Shown: positions 35,177 to 44,065 of the stretch, piece after piece | How positions within the stretch are numbered: position 1 is the first letter of the stretch | Layout: the number at the start of each line of letters is the position of its first letter | Assembly (NCBI GenBank): GCA_030425195.1 | Contig: JAUIAV010000012.1 | Location: 62,001 to 126,000 of the forward strand | Length of the DNA: 64,000 nt | Reading direction: 5' to 3' | Source of the DNA: Gammaproteobacteria bacterium | Lineage (GTDB): Bacteria > Pseudomonadota > Gammaproteobacteria > Pseudomonadales > Azotimanducaceae | Translations under genes and position numbers: made by a program | The notes under the pieces: generated by a model | The model's input: the letters and a program-made list of their open reading frames with translations, nothing else | Databases searched by the model: none | Told to the model about the DNA's origin: nothing

Positions 35177-36492
35177 ACTGGCGAACCATCATCCCGGCAC
35201 TGGCAACCCTGCTCGCGGCCTTCGTGGCGGCTGCGGATCAGTCGGAGTTCGCTCGTGGCAGAGTTCTGGATACGAACGATGCCGCCTTCGTGCAGCGCAT
35301 CTCCGTTCCGGATGACGTCTACGAATGGGTGGTGCGAAGGGATCTGGGCGATCTCAGGGTTTTCAACCGGGATCAGGAGGAGATGCCCTACAACGTACGG
35401 CGGCCGGCGCGTACCGAGGAGTACTCTCCCTGGCAGTCTCTGCCGCTGTTTCCGCTCCCGCAGGACTCCGGCGATGGATCTGCGGATCCGCGGCTTAGAA
35501 TCGAGGTGAGCGAGGCCGGCGCCATCATCGATCTCGGCGGTGCGTCGGGTACCGGCGGCACGGCTCGCGCGTTTCTCGTCGACGCCACGGCCCTGGAGGA
35601 GGTGCCGACGGGCATCCGGCTGGTGCTGGGCGGCGAAGGGGATGTGGTCAGCCGTCTGAGGTTCGAGACCAGTGGCGACCTGAACCGCTGGCAGGCGCTG
35701 GGGGCGGACGTCACTGTCGCCAGACTGGCAAGTGAAGGACGGCAGGTCGGGGTGAATGAATTCGAGCTGCCGAAGCGGAAGGCCCGTTACCTGCGGATCC
35801 GTCAGCTCGAAGGCAGCACGCCGCTCGGAGTCGACAGGGTGGAGGTGCGGCATCGGCGCTCCGAGTTGCCCGAGCGTCGATGGCGCTCACTGACGGGCAC
35901 TCCGGAGGACGGCGGCTGGGAATTCTCTTCCGGAGGCTGGTTTCCCGTGGACCGGCTCAAGGTGGTGGATGCGGATGGTGCGAACTTCCTCGTTACGGCG
36001 CGCCTCTTTTCAAGGCTTGATGAAACGGACGCCTGGCGGGATCGGGGCCTGCGGACGTTCTATCGTTCCCGGATCGGCGGCGTCATCGTCGAGTCCTCGG
36101 CGCTCGCCATCGACGACGGAGACCGGTTCTGGCGACTGGAGTTCGAAGGAGAGGGGATCGACGGCCCGCAGCTCGATATCGGCTGGCTGCCGGATGAAGT
36201 CGTTTTTCTCAAACAGGGCCCGGCGCCTTACGTCCTTGCCTATGGACAGGCCGGTGTCCAGGCCCGGCAATGGCCGCTGACGGAACTCTTACGGCAGCTG
36301 AACGGGAAAGCGCCCATGGACCTGGCGGATGTGCCTGTCGCGCGGGCGGGCGAAGCCCAGATGCTCGGCGGACCGGACCGGCTCCTTGATGCAGAGCCGT
36401 CCATCGACTGGCGGACGTGGGTGCTCTGGGCAGTGCTGGTGCTTGGCGTGATCGCCGTGGCCGCCATGGCGTATCGCCTTCTGAAAACCTGA
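35173..36492 (+). CDS. DUF3999 family exported protein
   Basis: A 439-residue protein with an N-terminal signal (IIPALATLLAAFVAAA), a large periplasmic beta-rich region and one C-terminal membrane helix (WVLWAVLVLGVIAVAAMAYRLL). The early segment FARGRVLDTNDAAFVQRISVPDDVYEW is typical of DUF3999. The frame is open far upstream inside the DUF2339 gene, but ATG 35173, overlapping that gene's stop as ATGA, is clearly the start. It probably works with the DUF2339 protein in the envelope; the reaction is unknown. Confidence 0.88.
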   Translation: MNWRTIIPALATLLAAFVAAADQSEFARGRVLDTNDAAFVQRISVPDDVYEWVVRRDLGDLRVFNRDQEEMPYNVRRPARTEEYSPWQSLPLFPLPQDSGDGSADPRLRIEVSEAGAIIDLGGASGTGGTARAFLVDATALEEVPTGIRLVLGGEGDVVSRLRFETSGDLNRWQALGADVTVARLASEGRQVGVNEFELPKRKARYLRIRQLEGSTPLGVDRVEVRHRRSELPERRWRSLTGTPEDGGWEFSSGGWFPVDRLKVVDADGANFLVTARLFSRLDETDAWRDRGLRTFYRSRIGGVIVESSALAIDDGDRFWRLEFEGEGIDGPQLDIGWLPDEVVFLKQGPAPYVLAYGQAGVQARQWPLTELLRQLNGKAPMDLADVPVARAGEAQMLGGPDRLLDAEPSIDWRTWVLWAVLVLGVIAVAAMAYRLLKT

Positions 36493-36498
36493 ACGCCC

Positions 36499-37005
36499 TC
36501 AGAGGTCGAGGCGCATGAAGACGCTGTTCGGATCCTCCGCATACTCTGCAAACGGCGGACAGTATTTGAATCCCCGGCGTTCGTAGAGACTGCGCGCTGC
36601 TGCGAACTCCGGCATGGCCCCTGTTTCGAGATACAGGGTCGCGAGGCCCTTCTGCTTTGAAACCGCGATGAGATGCTCGAGAATTTTCGCCGCCACACCC
36701 CGGCGCCGGTGGGTCTCGGCCGTCCGCATGGATTTGATCTCGCCGGTCAGGGCATCCAGCTGTTTCAGCGCGCCGCAGCCGAGCAGCGCGTCCATCTCCC
36801 ATAGCGAGAAGAAGGTGATGGCGGGATCCCGACGCAACGCTTCCAGGTCCATGGCATGCACCGACTCGGGCGGCGTGATGGCATGCATGTCGGTGAGATG
36901 CTCTTCGAGCAGTGCGGCGATGGCCCCTCCGCGAAGGTCGTCTTCCTGAATTTCCAAGGCAGGTTCTGGTCCGGTTCGGATGTCTGAAGTATGGTCGCTG
37001 CTCAT
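36499..37005 (-). CDS. GNAT family acetyltransferase
   Basis: A 168-residue GNAT with EEHLTDMHAITPPESVHAMDLEALR near the start, the acetyl-CoA motif MRTAETHRRRGVAAKILEHLI and a C-terminal ARSLYERRGFKYCPPF. The same N-terminal region occurs in the YsnE-like group. ATG 37005 is chosen over an earlier start at 37023; neither has a clear ribosome-binding site. Only 23 bases lie between it and the divergent HAD gene, so promoters must sit inside coding DNA. Confidence 0.83.
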   Translation of the reverse strand: MSSDHTSDIRTGPEPALEIQEDDLRGGAIAALLEEHLTDMHAITPPESVHAMDLEALRRDPAITFFSLWEMDALLGCGALKQLDALTGEIKSMRTAETHRRRGVAAKILEHLIAVSKQKGLATLYLETGAMPEFAAARSLYERRGFKYCPPFAEYAEDPNSVFMRLDL

Positions 37006-37028
37006 GAGGAAGTCTGTACACACAAACC

Positions 37029-37736
37029 ATGGGTGCTGATCGTGCGGGCATCCTGTTCGATCTGGATGAGACCCTCATCGACCGGAGCGCATCCATCCGT
37101 TCCTACGCGGGCGATTTCTGGACTCTGCATGCCGACAGGATTGAAATCGACCAGGCAGCATTCATCGACCGTTTCGTCGCTTTGGATGGCAATGGCTATG
37201 TGCCGAGGCCCGCGTTTTTCGGACAGCTGGCGCAGGAGTTCGCTGCAGTGGGCCTCGATGCTGCGGCCATGGAATCTCACTATCTCGAAACGGTCTGGCG
37301 GGCACCGGTGCTGATGGACGGCGCGCTGGACGGCCTCGCGGGCCTGGCAGCAGCCGGGGTGCCGCTCGGCATCGTCAGCAACGGCCGCTCGGCCGTTCAG
37401 CGAAGGAAGATCGCAAACACCGCACTGGGAAGCCGGGTGGACGCCGTTTTCATCTCCGAGGAAGTGGGTGTGAAGAAGCCGGATCCGGCCATCTTTCTTG
37501 CGGCCTGTGAGGGTCTCGGAATCGATCCGGATGCGAGCTGGTTCGTTGGCGACCATCCGCTGCTCGATGTCCAGGGCAGTAAAGCCCGGGGTTTCCGCGC
37601 CATCTGGGTGCAGGGCAGCACGCCATGGCCGGACAGTGTGAGTCCCTGCTACGACCTGGCGGTCGATCGGCTCGCGTCGGCCATGAAGCACCTGCAGACG
37701 ACGTTCGCGGTGTCCTCCGGCGGGACGGCAACGTGA
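37029..37736 (+). CDS. HAD family hydrolase (first of two)
   Basis: A 235-residue haloacid-dehalogenase-fold phosphatase. Motif I is FDLDETLID, motif II IVSNG, motif III the Lys in VGVKKPDPAIF, and motif IV WFVGDHPLLDVQGS. It removes phosphate from a small metabolite that cannot be named. Its stop overlaps the GTG of the second HAD gene as GTGA. It opens a rightward chain of small enzyme genes with minimal spacing. Confidence 0.87.
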   Translation: MGADRAGILFDLDETLIDRSASIRSYAGDFWTLHADRIEIDQAAFIDRFVALDGNGYVPRPAFFGQLAQEFAAVGLDAAAMESHYLETVWRAPVLMDGALDGLAGLAAAGVPLGIVSNGRSAVQRRKIANTALGSRVDAVFISEEVGVKKPDPAIFLAACEGLGIDPDASWFVGDHPLLDVQGSKARGFRAIWVQGSTPWPDSVSPCYDLAVDRLASAMKHLQTTFAVSSGGTAT

Positions 37737-38353
37737 GCGCAGAGGTGACCACGGTGCTGCTCGATGCGGATGGCGTCGTGCAGTTGCCTGTCACGGGCTG
37801 GCTGGATCGACTGGGCGCGCTCTGCGGTGTTCCCGAGCGGCGTGACGATTTTCTCGCCGAGGTGTTCGTGGCGGAGAAGCCGGCCCTGACGGGGCAGGCA
37901 GCCTTCAGACCGGCCCTTTCGGCGGTGCTCGATCGCTGGCGAAGTCCGGTCAGCGTCGAGGAGGCCATCGAGGTATGGCAGCTGATACAACCACAGGAGC
38001 AGATTTTCGAGGTGGTGGCGGATCTGCGGTCCCGGGGCTGCAGAGTGTCGCTGGCCACCAATCAGCAGGCGGAGCGGGCGGCCTTCATGGCTGATTCGCT
38101 GGGATACTCGAGCCGGTTCGACGACCTCTATTTCTCCTGCGACGTGGGCCATGCCAAACCCGAGGCGGCTTACTTCGCGGCGGTTCTGGGCCACCTGAAT
38201 CAACCCGAAGGCACGGTTCTGTTCGTAGACGATCATCCGGACAATGTGGCCTCCGCCCGAACTGCGGGTATGCAGGGGGCTGTCTTCGATGCCGGCGCCG
38301 GTGCCCGTGAGTTCCGGGCGTTGCTCGCCGCTTTCGGGCTGAATCTGGCATGA
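37733..38353 (+). CDS. HAD family hydrolase (second of two)
   Basis: A 206-residue HAD phosphatase. Motif I is LLDADGVVQL, motif II SLATNQQ, motif III the Lys in VGHAKPEAAYF, and motif IV VLFVDDHPDNVASAR. It resembles the epoxide hydrolase/YihX subgroup. GTG 37733 overlaps the previous stop codon, which fixes the start; the open frame back to 37625 is not used. Two adjacent HAD genes of different subgroups suggest independent substrates, not a recent duplication. Confidence 0.86.
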   Translation: MSAEVTTVLLDADGVVQLPVTGWLDRLGALCGVPERRDDFLAEVFVAEKPALTGQAAFRPALSAVLDRWRSPVSVEEAIEVWQLIQPQEQIFEVVADLRSRGCRVSLATNQQAERAAFMADSLGYSSRFDDLYFSCDVGHAKPEAAYFAAVLGHLNQPEGTVLFVDDHPDNVASARTAGMQGAVFDAGAGAREFRALLAAFGLNLA

Positions 38354-38859
38354 GCACGACGGGGCCCGGGCAGGTCCGGTTGGGGACGTGCGATGATCTG
38401 GCACGGCTTGCACGGATAGAACTGGCGGCAGGTCGCCTGTTTCCCGCGGGCCGGATTCCGGACCTGGAGCAGACCTATCCCCGGCATCTTCTGGAAGCGG
38501 CAGTGGAGGAATCGCTGCTTTTCGTAATGGAAGCGGCAGAAGAGATTGCGGGGTTTGCGGTCTGTACCCGTGTCGGCGGACGGCTGCATCTCGATGAGGT
38601 GTCCGTGCATCCGGATCATGGTCGCCGTGGCCACGGCCGGGCGCTGGTACAGCACGTGATCGAGACGGCGGCGGTCCTCGGGCTCGAGGGCGTGAGCCTC
38701 ACCACCTTCGCCGACATTCCATGGAACGGGCCTTTCTATGAGTCCATGGGATTCGCCCGATTGCCGGTCGAAGATCTGGATGAGCCGCTGACCGAAGCGC
38801 TTGCTGCCGAGGCGGCCCACGGTCTGACGGAACGTATTGCCATGTTCAGAGCAGTCTGA
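38350..38859 (+). CDS. GNAT family acetyltransferase
   Basis: A 169-residue GNAT with the acetyl-CoA motif LDEVSVHPDHGRRGHGRALV and C-terminal GPFYESMGFARLP. Its N-terminal ARLARIELAAGRLFP is common in a widespread proteobacterial subgroup. ATG overlaps the HAD stop codon as ATGA. The substrate is unknown. Confidence 0.86.
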   Translation: MSTTGPGQVRLGTCDDLARLARIELAAGRLFPAGRIPDLEQTYPRHLLEAAVEESLLFVMEAAEEIAGFAVCTRVGGRLHLDEVSVHPDHGRRGHGRALVQHVIETAAVLGLEGVSLTTFADIPWNGPFYESMGFARLPVEDLDEPLTEALAAEAAHGLTERIAMFRAV

Positions 38860-38870
38860 GGGAGAAGTCC

Positions 38871-39362
38871 ATGCAGCCGTTGCTTCGCGGGATCGATCAC
38901 ATCTACCTTTCCGTGCGCGATTTCGATCGTGCAGAAGCTTTCTACGATGGCGTGATGGAGACCCTGGGTCTCAGGAAAGGGGACAAGACCATCGCCGGTG
39001 AGTCGCATGCGCACTACCTGGCACCCACCTTCCAGCTCAGTATCCGTCCCGCACGCAGCGGTGAGCCGTTCGATGCTTATCGCAGCGGCCTGCATCATCT
39101 CTGCTTCCAGGCGGACAGTCCTGAAGTGGTGGACGAATGCTGCCGCCGGTTGAAGGCGCTGGGTGTGGTCTGCACGGAACCCGCCTACTACGCCGAGTAT
39201 CACCCGGAGTACTACGCCACCTTCTTTGAAGATCCCGATGGTATCCGGCTCGAGGTGGTCGCCAGGACGTCGAACCGGGATCTGCTCGCGGACCGATGGG
39301 GCGAGCTGACGGACTTCCTGAATCCACTGGCCGGCCTGACCGCCCGAGGCGGGTCGAGCTGA
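38871..39362 (+). CDS. VOC family (glyoxalase/dioxygenase superfamily) protein
   Basis: A 163-residue VOC-fold protein with GIDHIYLSVRDFDRAEAFYDGVMETLGL at the N-terminus, GLHHLCFQADSPEVVDEC in the middle and FFEDPDGIRLEVV near the end. These give the His and Glu metal ligands of the fold. It may act as an isomerase, dioxygenase or resistance protein. GGGAGAAG precedes the ATG. Its stop overlaps the next start as TGATG. Confidence 0.86.
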   Translation: MQPLLRGIDHIYLSVRDFDRAEAFYDGVMETLGLRKGDKTIAGESHAHYLAPTFQLSIRPARSGEPFDAYRSGLHHLCFQADSPEVVDECCRRLKALGVVCTEPAYYAEYHPEYYATFFEDPDGIRLEVVARTSNRDLLADRWGELTDFLNPLAGLTARGGSS

Positions 39363-39829
39363 TGGCCAGAATCGATCATCGTCTCCGGATGACCGATGCG
39401 GACATCGATCAGCTCATGCGCGCAGAGTCGCGCCTGCGGATTGCCACCATCGGGCCGGGTACGGAGATCAACCTCACACCCATGACCTTCGGCTGGGCGG
39501 GCGGCCGGGTGTATCTCTTCGGTCGGGGTCAGAAGGTGGCGAACCTGCGCAGAAATCCAACCGCGACCGTGCTGGTGGACGTGGGCGACAGCTGGCGGTC
39601 TCTGAAGGGCGTGATGATGCGGGGCAGTGCCCGGGTGCTGGAAGATGCAGGGGCCGAAGCGGCCGATCCGCATCTCGCCGAGGCACAACGCGATATCGGC
39701 GCCAAGAACAGGCAGCGGGACGAAACCGGCGAGGTCAGACCTCACGCCATCACCGCCAGCGGGCGCAGCCGGCGCTGGATCGTGTTCGAACCGGCGCACA
39801 TCGTTTCCTGGGACAATGCGCGGCTCTGA
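39362..39829 (+). CDS. Pyridoxamine 5'-phosphate oxidase-like flavin-binding protein
   Basis: A 155-residue split-barrel protein of the PNPOx-like group. The segments RIATIGPGTEINLTPMTFGWAG, GQKVANLRRNPTATVLVDVGD and GVMMRGSARVLED follow the usual order. It probably binds FMN, F420 or heme and reduces or senses a small molecule. ATG 39362 shares one base with the VOC stop codon, showing translational coupling. The ORF can be read from 39296, but that part lies inside the VOC gene. Confidence 0.84.
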   Translation: MARIDHRLRMTDADIDQLMRAESRLRIATIGPGTEINLTPMTFGWAGGRVYLFGRGQKVANLRRNPTATVLVDVGDSWRSLKGVMMRGSARVLEDAGAEAADPHLAEAQRDIGAKNRQRDETGEVRPHAITASGRSRRWIVFEPAHIVSWDNARL

Positions 39830-39865
39830 CTATCGGATTCGACGGCCAAGCATGGAGAACAGGAC

Positions 39866-40708
39866 ATGGAACTGACGATCGTAGACGTCTTCGCGGAGCA
39901 GCCACTTGCCGGAAACCAGCTGGCAGTGGTGCGCGATTGCGACGGGCTCTCCGACGAGTCCATGCAGAGGATTGCCCGGGAGATGAACTTCTCCGAGACC
40001 ACGTTCGTCATCCGGGAAGGTGCAGGCGAAGCGGACGTCCGGATCTTCACACCTGATTCGGAGCTGCCCTTCGCCGGACATCCGACGGTGGGCACCGCCT
40101 GGGTGCTCGCCGCTGGCGAGGGTACCATCGGGCTGAACCTGGCGGCCGGCACTGTGCCGGTCAGCTTCGAGTCCGGCATCGGCTGGATGACACCGCCGGC
40201 GGTCCAGCTCGGTGCGGCCGGCGATCCTGCCGAAGCGGCCGCCCTGGTCGGATTGCCGGTGGAGGCGCTGGAACCGGCGTGGCCCGTGCGCTTTGCAGAG
40301 GTCGGCCCCCGGTTCCTCCTCATCGGCCTAAAGGACCTGGCATCCCTGCGCGCAGCGCGGCTTGATGCCGCACGGCACCAGACCTATGCCGAGCCGGGCA
40401 GGAGCAATCTCTGCGTTTTCGTCTTCACCGCCGAGAGCTATGGGCCGGAAGCGGACTATGCCAGCCGCATGTTCTTCGAAAGCGGTGGAAGCCTGCGGGA
40501 AGATCCTGCGACCGGCAGCGCGAATACGGCCTTTGCCGCCTACCTCAGGGACCTGAACGGCGGCAGCTTCGACGTGGTCGTGGATCAGGGCGTGGAGATG
40601 CTGCGCCCATCCCGGCTCTATCTCAGAATCAGGGACGGTGCTGCGACACGGGTAGGCGGCCGGACGCAGCTGGTATCGAGGGGTACCTTTGCCGAGGGCC
40701 TGGCATGA
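39866..40708 (+). CDS. PhzF family isomerase/epimerase-like protein
   Basis: A 280-residue PhzF-family protein. VDVFAEQPLAGNQLAVV at the start, MNFSETTFV, the central FAGHPTVGTAWVLA and the C-terminal REDPATGSANTAFAAYL are diagnostic; the Glu of NFSETTF is the catalytic residue in PhzF. Apart from phenazine synthesis, most members have unknown substrates. No other phz genes are present, so phenazine production is not implied. AGGAC precedes the ATG. It ends the rightward chain and meets the sulfatase tail to tail. Confidence 0.88.
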   Translation: MELTIVDVFAEQPLAGNQLAVVRDCDGLSDESMQRIAREMNFSETTFVIREGAGEADVRIFTPDSELPFAGHPTVGTAWVLAAGEGTIGLNLAAGTVPVSFESGIGWMTPPAVQLGAAGDPAEAAALVGLPVEALEPAWPVRFAEVGPRFLLIGLKDLASLRAARLDAARHQTYAEPGRSNLCVFVFTAESYGPEADYASRMFFESGGSLREDPATGSANTAFAAYLRDLNGGSFDVVVDQGVEMLRPSRLYLRIRDGAATRVGGRTQLVSRGTFAEGLA

Positions 40709-40714
40709 ACCGGA

Positions 40715-42250
40715 TCAGGCGATGCCCAGCCGCGCCAGTTGCTCGTCCGGTGCCTCCAGCGTTTTGAGCGCCGTTCGCAGCAGCTCGATCATGCGCTGTT
40801 CTTCCGGAGTATCGAGAAGGTTTTCGGTCTCGTCCGGATCGTTTCTGATGTCGTAGAGACAATGCCAGTCTGCCTTCTGACCGAGGCACCAGTAGGGCAG
40901 CATGTCGCCCGGCTGAAAAGGCTGCCGGATCACGGGAATCCCTGAGCCCGGCATGAAGTCGAGCCGGGCATTGCGGTCCGGCATGGGCAGCTTCAGAGAT
41001 GGCATCTGGTGCACGGGCATGGTCGACCAGCGGTTCGACCACATGGACAGGGGCAGGTTCTCCTCGGTCACGGGACCGCGCGCGTACTTCCGCTCGCCGT
41101 CCAGCACGTGCACCCATCGGCCGTAGACCCCGGCTACGGCCCATTCCCGGATCCGGTTGCTGCTGCCTTCCAGCAGCGGAATCAGAGACTGTCCGTGGAC
41201 GCGGTGCCGGGGGGTCACCTCGAAGAGGTCACACAGGGTGGCGTGTATGTCCACGTTGGTCGTCAGAGCCTCGACGGTAGAGGACTCGACACCGGGCCAG
41301 TGGATCAGCAGAGGCGTGTGGCCCATGGGCTCATAGTGCGGCACACCGGGTTTACCGAAGATGTCCCGTTCGCCGAGATAGTGACCGTGATCGGTACAGA
41401 CGATGACGGCAGTGTCGTCCCACAGCGCCCGGGCATCCAGGGTCGCCATCACCTTCCCGAACCAGTGGTCGATCATGCTGAGCTTGGATCCGTAGTTGGC
41501 TCTCACATGCCGTGCCTGCCGCTGTGTGAGCACGCCTTTCGCCAGCGTGTTCACCGAGTAGGGCGGCCAGATCATCAGCGGATCATCCCAGTCCGGGTCG
41601 TAGCGGTTCGCCCAGGGTTCCGGCGTGTCGAACGGCTCGTGGGGATCGAACTCGTCGACGAACAGCAGGAACGGCTCGCCGTCATCGGCGCCCGCCTGCA
41701 CGCTGAGCCAGTCGCAGGCGGCCTGCATGGTTTTCGGTCCGGGAAAATCCGCTTCCTCTCTGAACCAGGTGCGGGATTCCCGGTAGTACTGGCCGCGGCC
41801 TTCTTCGGCCGGCAGCGCGGGCGTACCCAGCCAGGACGGGTCCGGCCGGGTTTTCCAGGGATCGTTCTCGTGACCGCGCACATAGTCCCAGGCGCGGAAC
41901 TCCGTGTGGTAGTTCTCGCCGCCGGTTTCGAAGAGATGCGGATGATCGCTGATCAGCATGGTGGTCACGCCTTTTTCCCGGAGCGGCGCCGTTACCGGCT
42001 CCTCCCAGAGTTCGATGGACCCCCAGGGCCGCCAGAGAAAATCGAGAGCGCCCACCAGAATGTCGTGCCGTGCCGGCATGCAGGGGAGTGAGCCCACGTA
42101 GTGGTTGTCGAACCGGGTGGCCCGGGCGGCGAACGCGTCCAGATTGGGTGTCTCGAACTCGCTGCCGCCGTAGCAGCCGAGCATGTGCCGGTTCAGGCTG
42201 TCCAGCAGGATGACCACCGCGTTCGCGGGCCTGCGCTTCGATTCCGACAT
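40715..42250 (-). CDS. Type I sulfatase
   Basis: A 511-residue sulfatase without a signal peptide. The modification site is Cys57 in CMPAR, the cysteine-type CxPxR that is oxidised to formylglycine by a separate enzyme. The metal-site Asp17 lies in VILLDSLNR, and the central block reads VIVCTDHGHYLGERDIFGKPG. It hydrolyses a sulfate or phosphonate ester in the cytoplasm. It ends the leftward operon DUF2141, carotenoid oxygenase, LytS kinase, LytTR regulator. Its ribosome-binding site AGGGGAGAGA (42254-42263) is an exact ten-base complement to one loop of the candidate small RNA at 17982-17991. Confidence 0.9.
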   Translation of the reverse strand: MSESKRRPANAVVILLDSLNRHMLGCYGGSEFETPNLDAFAARATRFDNHYVGSLPCMPARHDILVGALDFLWRPWGSIELWEEPVTAPLREKGVTTMLISDHPHLFETGGENYHTEFRAWDYVRGHENDPWKTRPDPSWLGTPALPAEEGRGQYYRESRTWFREEADFPGPKTMQAACDWLSVQAGADDGEPFLLFVDEFDPHEPFDTPEPWANRYDPDWDDPLMIWPPYSVNTLAKGVLTQRQARHVRANYGSKLSMIDHWFGKVMATLDARALWDDTAVIVCTDHGHYLGERDIFGKPGVPHYEPMGHTPLLIHWPGVESSTVEALTTNVDIHATLCDLFEVTPRHRVHGQSLIPLLEGSSNRIREWAVAGVYGRWVHVLDGERKYARGPVTEENLPLSMWSNRWSTMPVHQMPSLKLPMPDRNARLDFMPGSGIPVIRQPFQPGDMLPYWCLGQKADWHCLYDIRNDPDETENLLDTPEEQRMIELLRTALKTLEAPDEQLARLGIA

Positions 42251-42278
42251 GCATCTCTCCCCTCTGAGAGAGGCAGTG

Positions 42279-43019
42279 TTACATGCCTTTGAAGAGATGT
42301 CCGTATTTCTGGGAGGTGCGCAGCGTCTCGGGCCGCGAACGCAAACTCAGAGCGTACCGGCCTCGAAGATCCCGATGGGCTTCGGTGATCTCGTCCACGC
42401 GAACGATAGTGCCCCGGTGAACGCGCCAGAACCGGTTCGGGTCGAGCTGCGCTTCGAGCTCGCGGATGCTCATCCGGATCAGGTGTTCTTCGGTCGGTGT
42501 CACGACGGAGGTGTATTTGCCGTCTGCCTGAAAAAAAATGACCGAATCCACGGGTACGAGCCGGGTGGTTCCCTCCTGCTGGCAGCGAAGCCAGCTCAGG
42601 TGCCTGGAAGACGGGTGCCGAAGATGGCTGATGAGCTCGGCCAGGGTCTGCTTATCCGGTGTTTCCGAGCTGTCTTTCAGGCGGGCGACCGTCTGAGCCA
42701 GGCGCGCGTCTTCCACGGGCTTCATCAGATAGTCCACCGCTGCGGCTTCGAAGGCTTCCACGGCGTAGTCATCGAAGGCGGTCACGAACACCACTCGGAT
42801 TTCGGGATCCAGCGCCTCTGCAACCTGCAGTCCGTTCAGGCCCGGCATCTGAATGTCCAGGAACACCACGTCGGGTGCCGTCTCCTCGCACAGTGCAAGG
42901 GCCTGGCGTCCATTGACGGCGGTGCCGACGATCTCGAGCTCCGGCCAGGCGGTTGCCAGCTGCCGGGCCAGGTAGTCCGTGAGATTGGATTCGTCATCGA
43001 CGAGCACGGCCGTGGTCAT
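42279..43019 (-). CDS. LytTR family response regulator
   Basis: A 246-residue response regulator. The receiver domain carries the phospho-Asp55 in VVFLDIQMPG and Lys in MKPVEDARLAQ. The C-terminal LytTR DNA-binding domain has VDSVIFFQADGKYTSVVT, IRELEAQLDPNRFWRVHRGTIVRVDEI and YGHLFKG. It would bind direct-repeat promoter sites as a dimer. Its ATG overlaps the stop of the partner kinase as ATGA, so the pair is co-translated. Confidence 0.92.
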   Translation of the reverse strand: MTTAVLVDDESNLTDYLARQLATAWPELEIVGTAVNGRQALALCEETAPDVVFLDIQMPGLNGLQVAEALDPEIRVVFVTAFDDYAVEAFEAAAVDYLMKPVEDARLAQTVARLKDSSETPDKQTLAELISHLRHPSSRHLSWLRCQQEGTTRLVPVDSVIFFQADGKYTSVVTPTEEHLIRMSIRELEAQLDPNRFWRVHRGTIVRVDEITEAHRDLRGRYALSLRSRPETLRTSQKYGHLFKGM

Positions 43020-44065
43020 GTGGCGGGGACCGGCAACGTCAGGGTGGCGATCAGTCCCCGCGGCGCATTCTCGGTGAGCGCAAGCGAGGCGCCGTCGCCG
43101 AACAGCGCCTGCAGCCGGCGCTGCACGTTTGCGATGCCGACGCCGCTGGCGGCAGATGGAGGATCTGTCTCCAGCCCCCGGCCGGTATCCGCAATCGTCA
43201 GAGTGAGGGTGTCCTCCCGCCTGGCAGCTGTGATGTGGATCCTGCCGCCATCTTCCAGAGGCTCGATGCCGTGCTTCACGGCATTTTCCACCAGCGGCTG
43301 CAGCAGCATGGGCGGCAGCTCGAGCGTTCTGAGCGGTTCCGGGACGTCCACGGACCAGGTGAGCCGTTCTCCCATGCGGATCTGATTGATCTCCAGCAGT
43401 GCGGATACCACCGCCAGCTCGTCTCCGAGTGTGGTCCGCTCCGTGCGGGTGCGCTTGAGATTTGCCCGGAGCAGCGTGGTGAGATCGAGCAGCATGCGCT
43501 CTGCGGCGTCGGGCTTCGTACGGATCATTCCGACCACGTTCGACAGCGTATTGAACAAAAAGTGGGGTTCGATCTGCGCCTGCAGTAGTCTGAGCTGAGT
43601 CTCCAGGTGGGTCTTCTCCCGTGCAAGCTGTTCCGCCCGTGCGTTGGCCAGTGCTGTCTCGGCCTCCTGCAGACGCTCCCGCGTTCCGAAGAACAGAATG
43701 CCGAGCACGCCGAAGAAGAGCGCCAGCAGCGGGGTGCCGTAGCTCTCGTGGCGCAGGAAGAGCAGCAGGTCACCGTACAGGCCGAAGCCGCCGATCAGCA
43801 GGCCGACGCCGATGCCTACCCCGGTGGTGATGATCGAAGCGATGATGGGCGGCAGCCAGCGCAGCAGCGGAGGATGGAGAAGGAGAGACGCGGTGGTGAT
43901 GGAGAAGCCGATGGCGAACGAGACGAAAAAGGCGGCCCAGAGGGGTTCCGCCAGTTTCAGCAGCCAGATGGTGACCGCGATGGCGGTACAGAAAATGGCG
44001 GTGCGGAAATAGTCACCGCCGATTTCCCGGCGCCGGACAGAGCCATGCTCAGACGAACTTGGCAT
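43016..44065 (-). CDS. LytS/YehU-type sensor histidine kinase
   Basis: A 349-residue kinase with about four hydrophobic segments in residues 20-130, a coiled linker and the His_kinase domain. The phospho-His is in IEPHFLFNTLSNVVGMI, the ATPase N box is LVENAVKHGIEP, and the G box is DTGRGLE with GIANVQRRL. It phosphorylates the LytTR regulator. I chose ATG 44065, which lies 17 bases inside the end of the carotenoid oxygenase gene. The ligand is unknown; its place after the oxygenase suggests a link to carotenoid cleavage or the envelope. Confidence 0.9.
   Translation of the reverse strand: MPSSSEHGSVRRREIGGDYFRTAIFCTAIAVTIWLLKLAEPLWAAFFVSFAIGFSITTASLLLHPPLLRWLPPIIASIITTGVGIGVGLLIGGFGLYGDLLLFLRHESYGTPLLALFFGVLGILFFGTRERLQEAETALANARAEQLAREKTHLETQLRLLQAQIEPHFLFNTLSNVVGMIRTKPDAAERMLLDLTTLLRANLKRTRTERTTLGDELAVVSALLEINQIRMGERLTWSVDVPEPLRTLELPPMLLQPLVENAVKHGIEPLEDGGRIHITAARREDTLTLTIADTGRGLETDPPSAASGVGIANVQRRLQALFGDGASLALTENAPRGLIATLTLPVPAT

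Noticed and set aside
39866-40708. Phenazine biosynthesis
   Set aside because: A lone PhzF-family gene without other phz genes does not indicate phenazine production.
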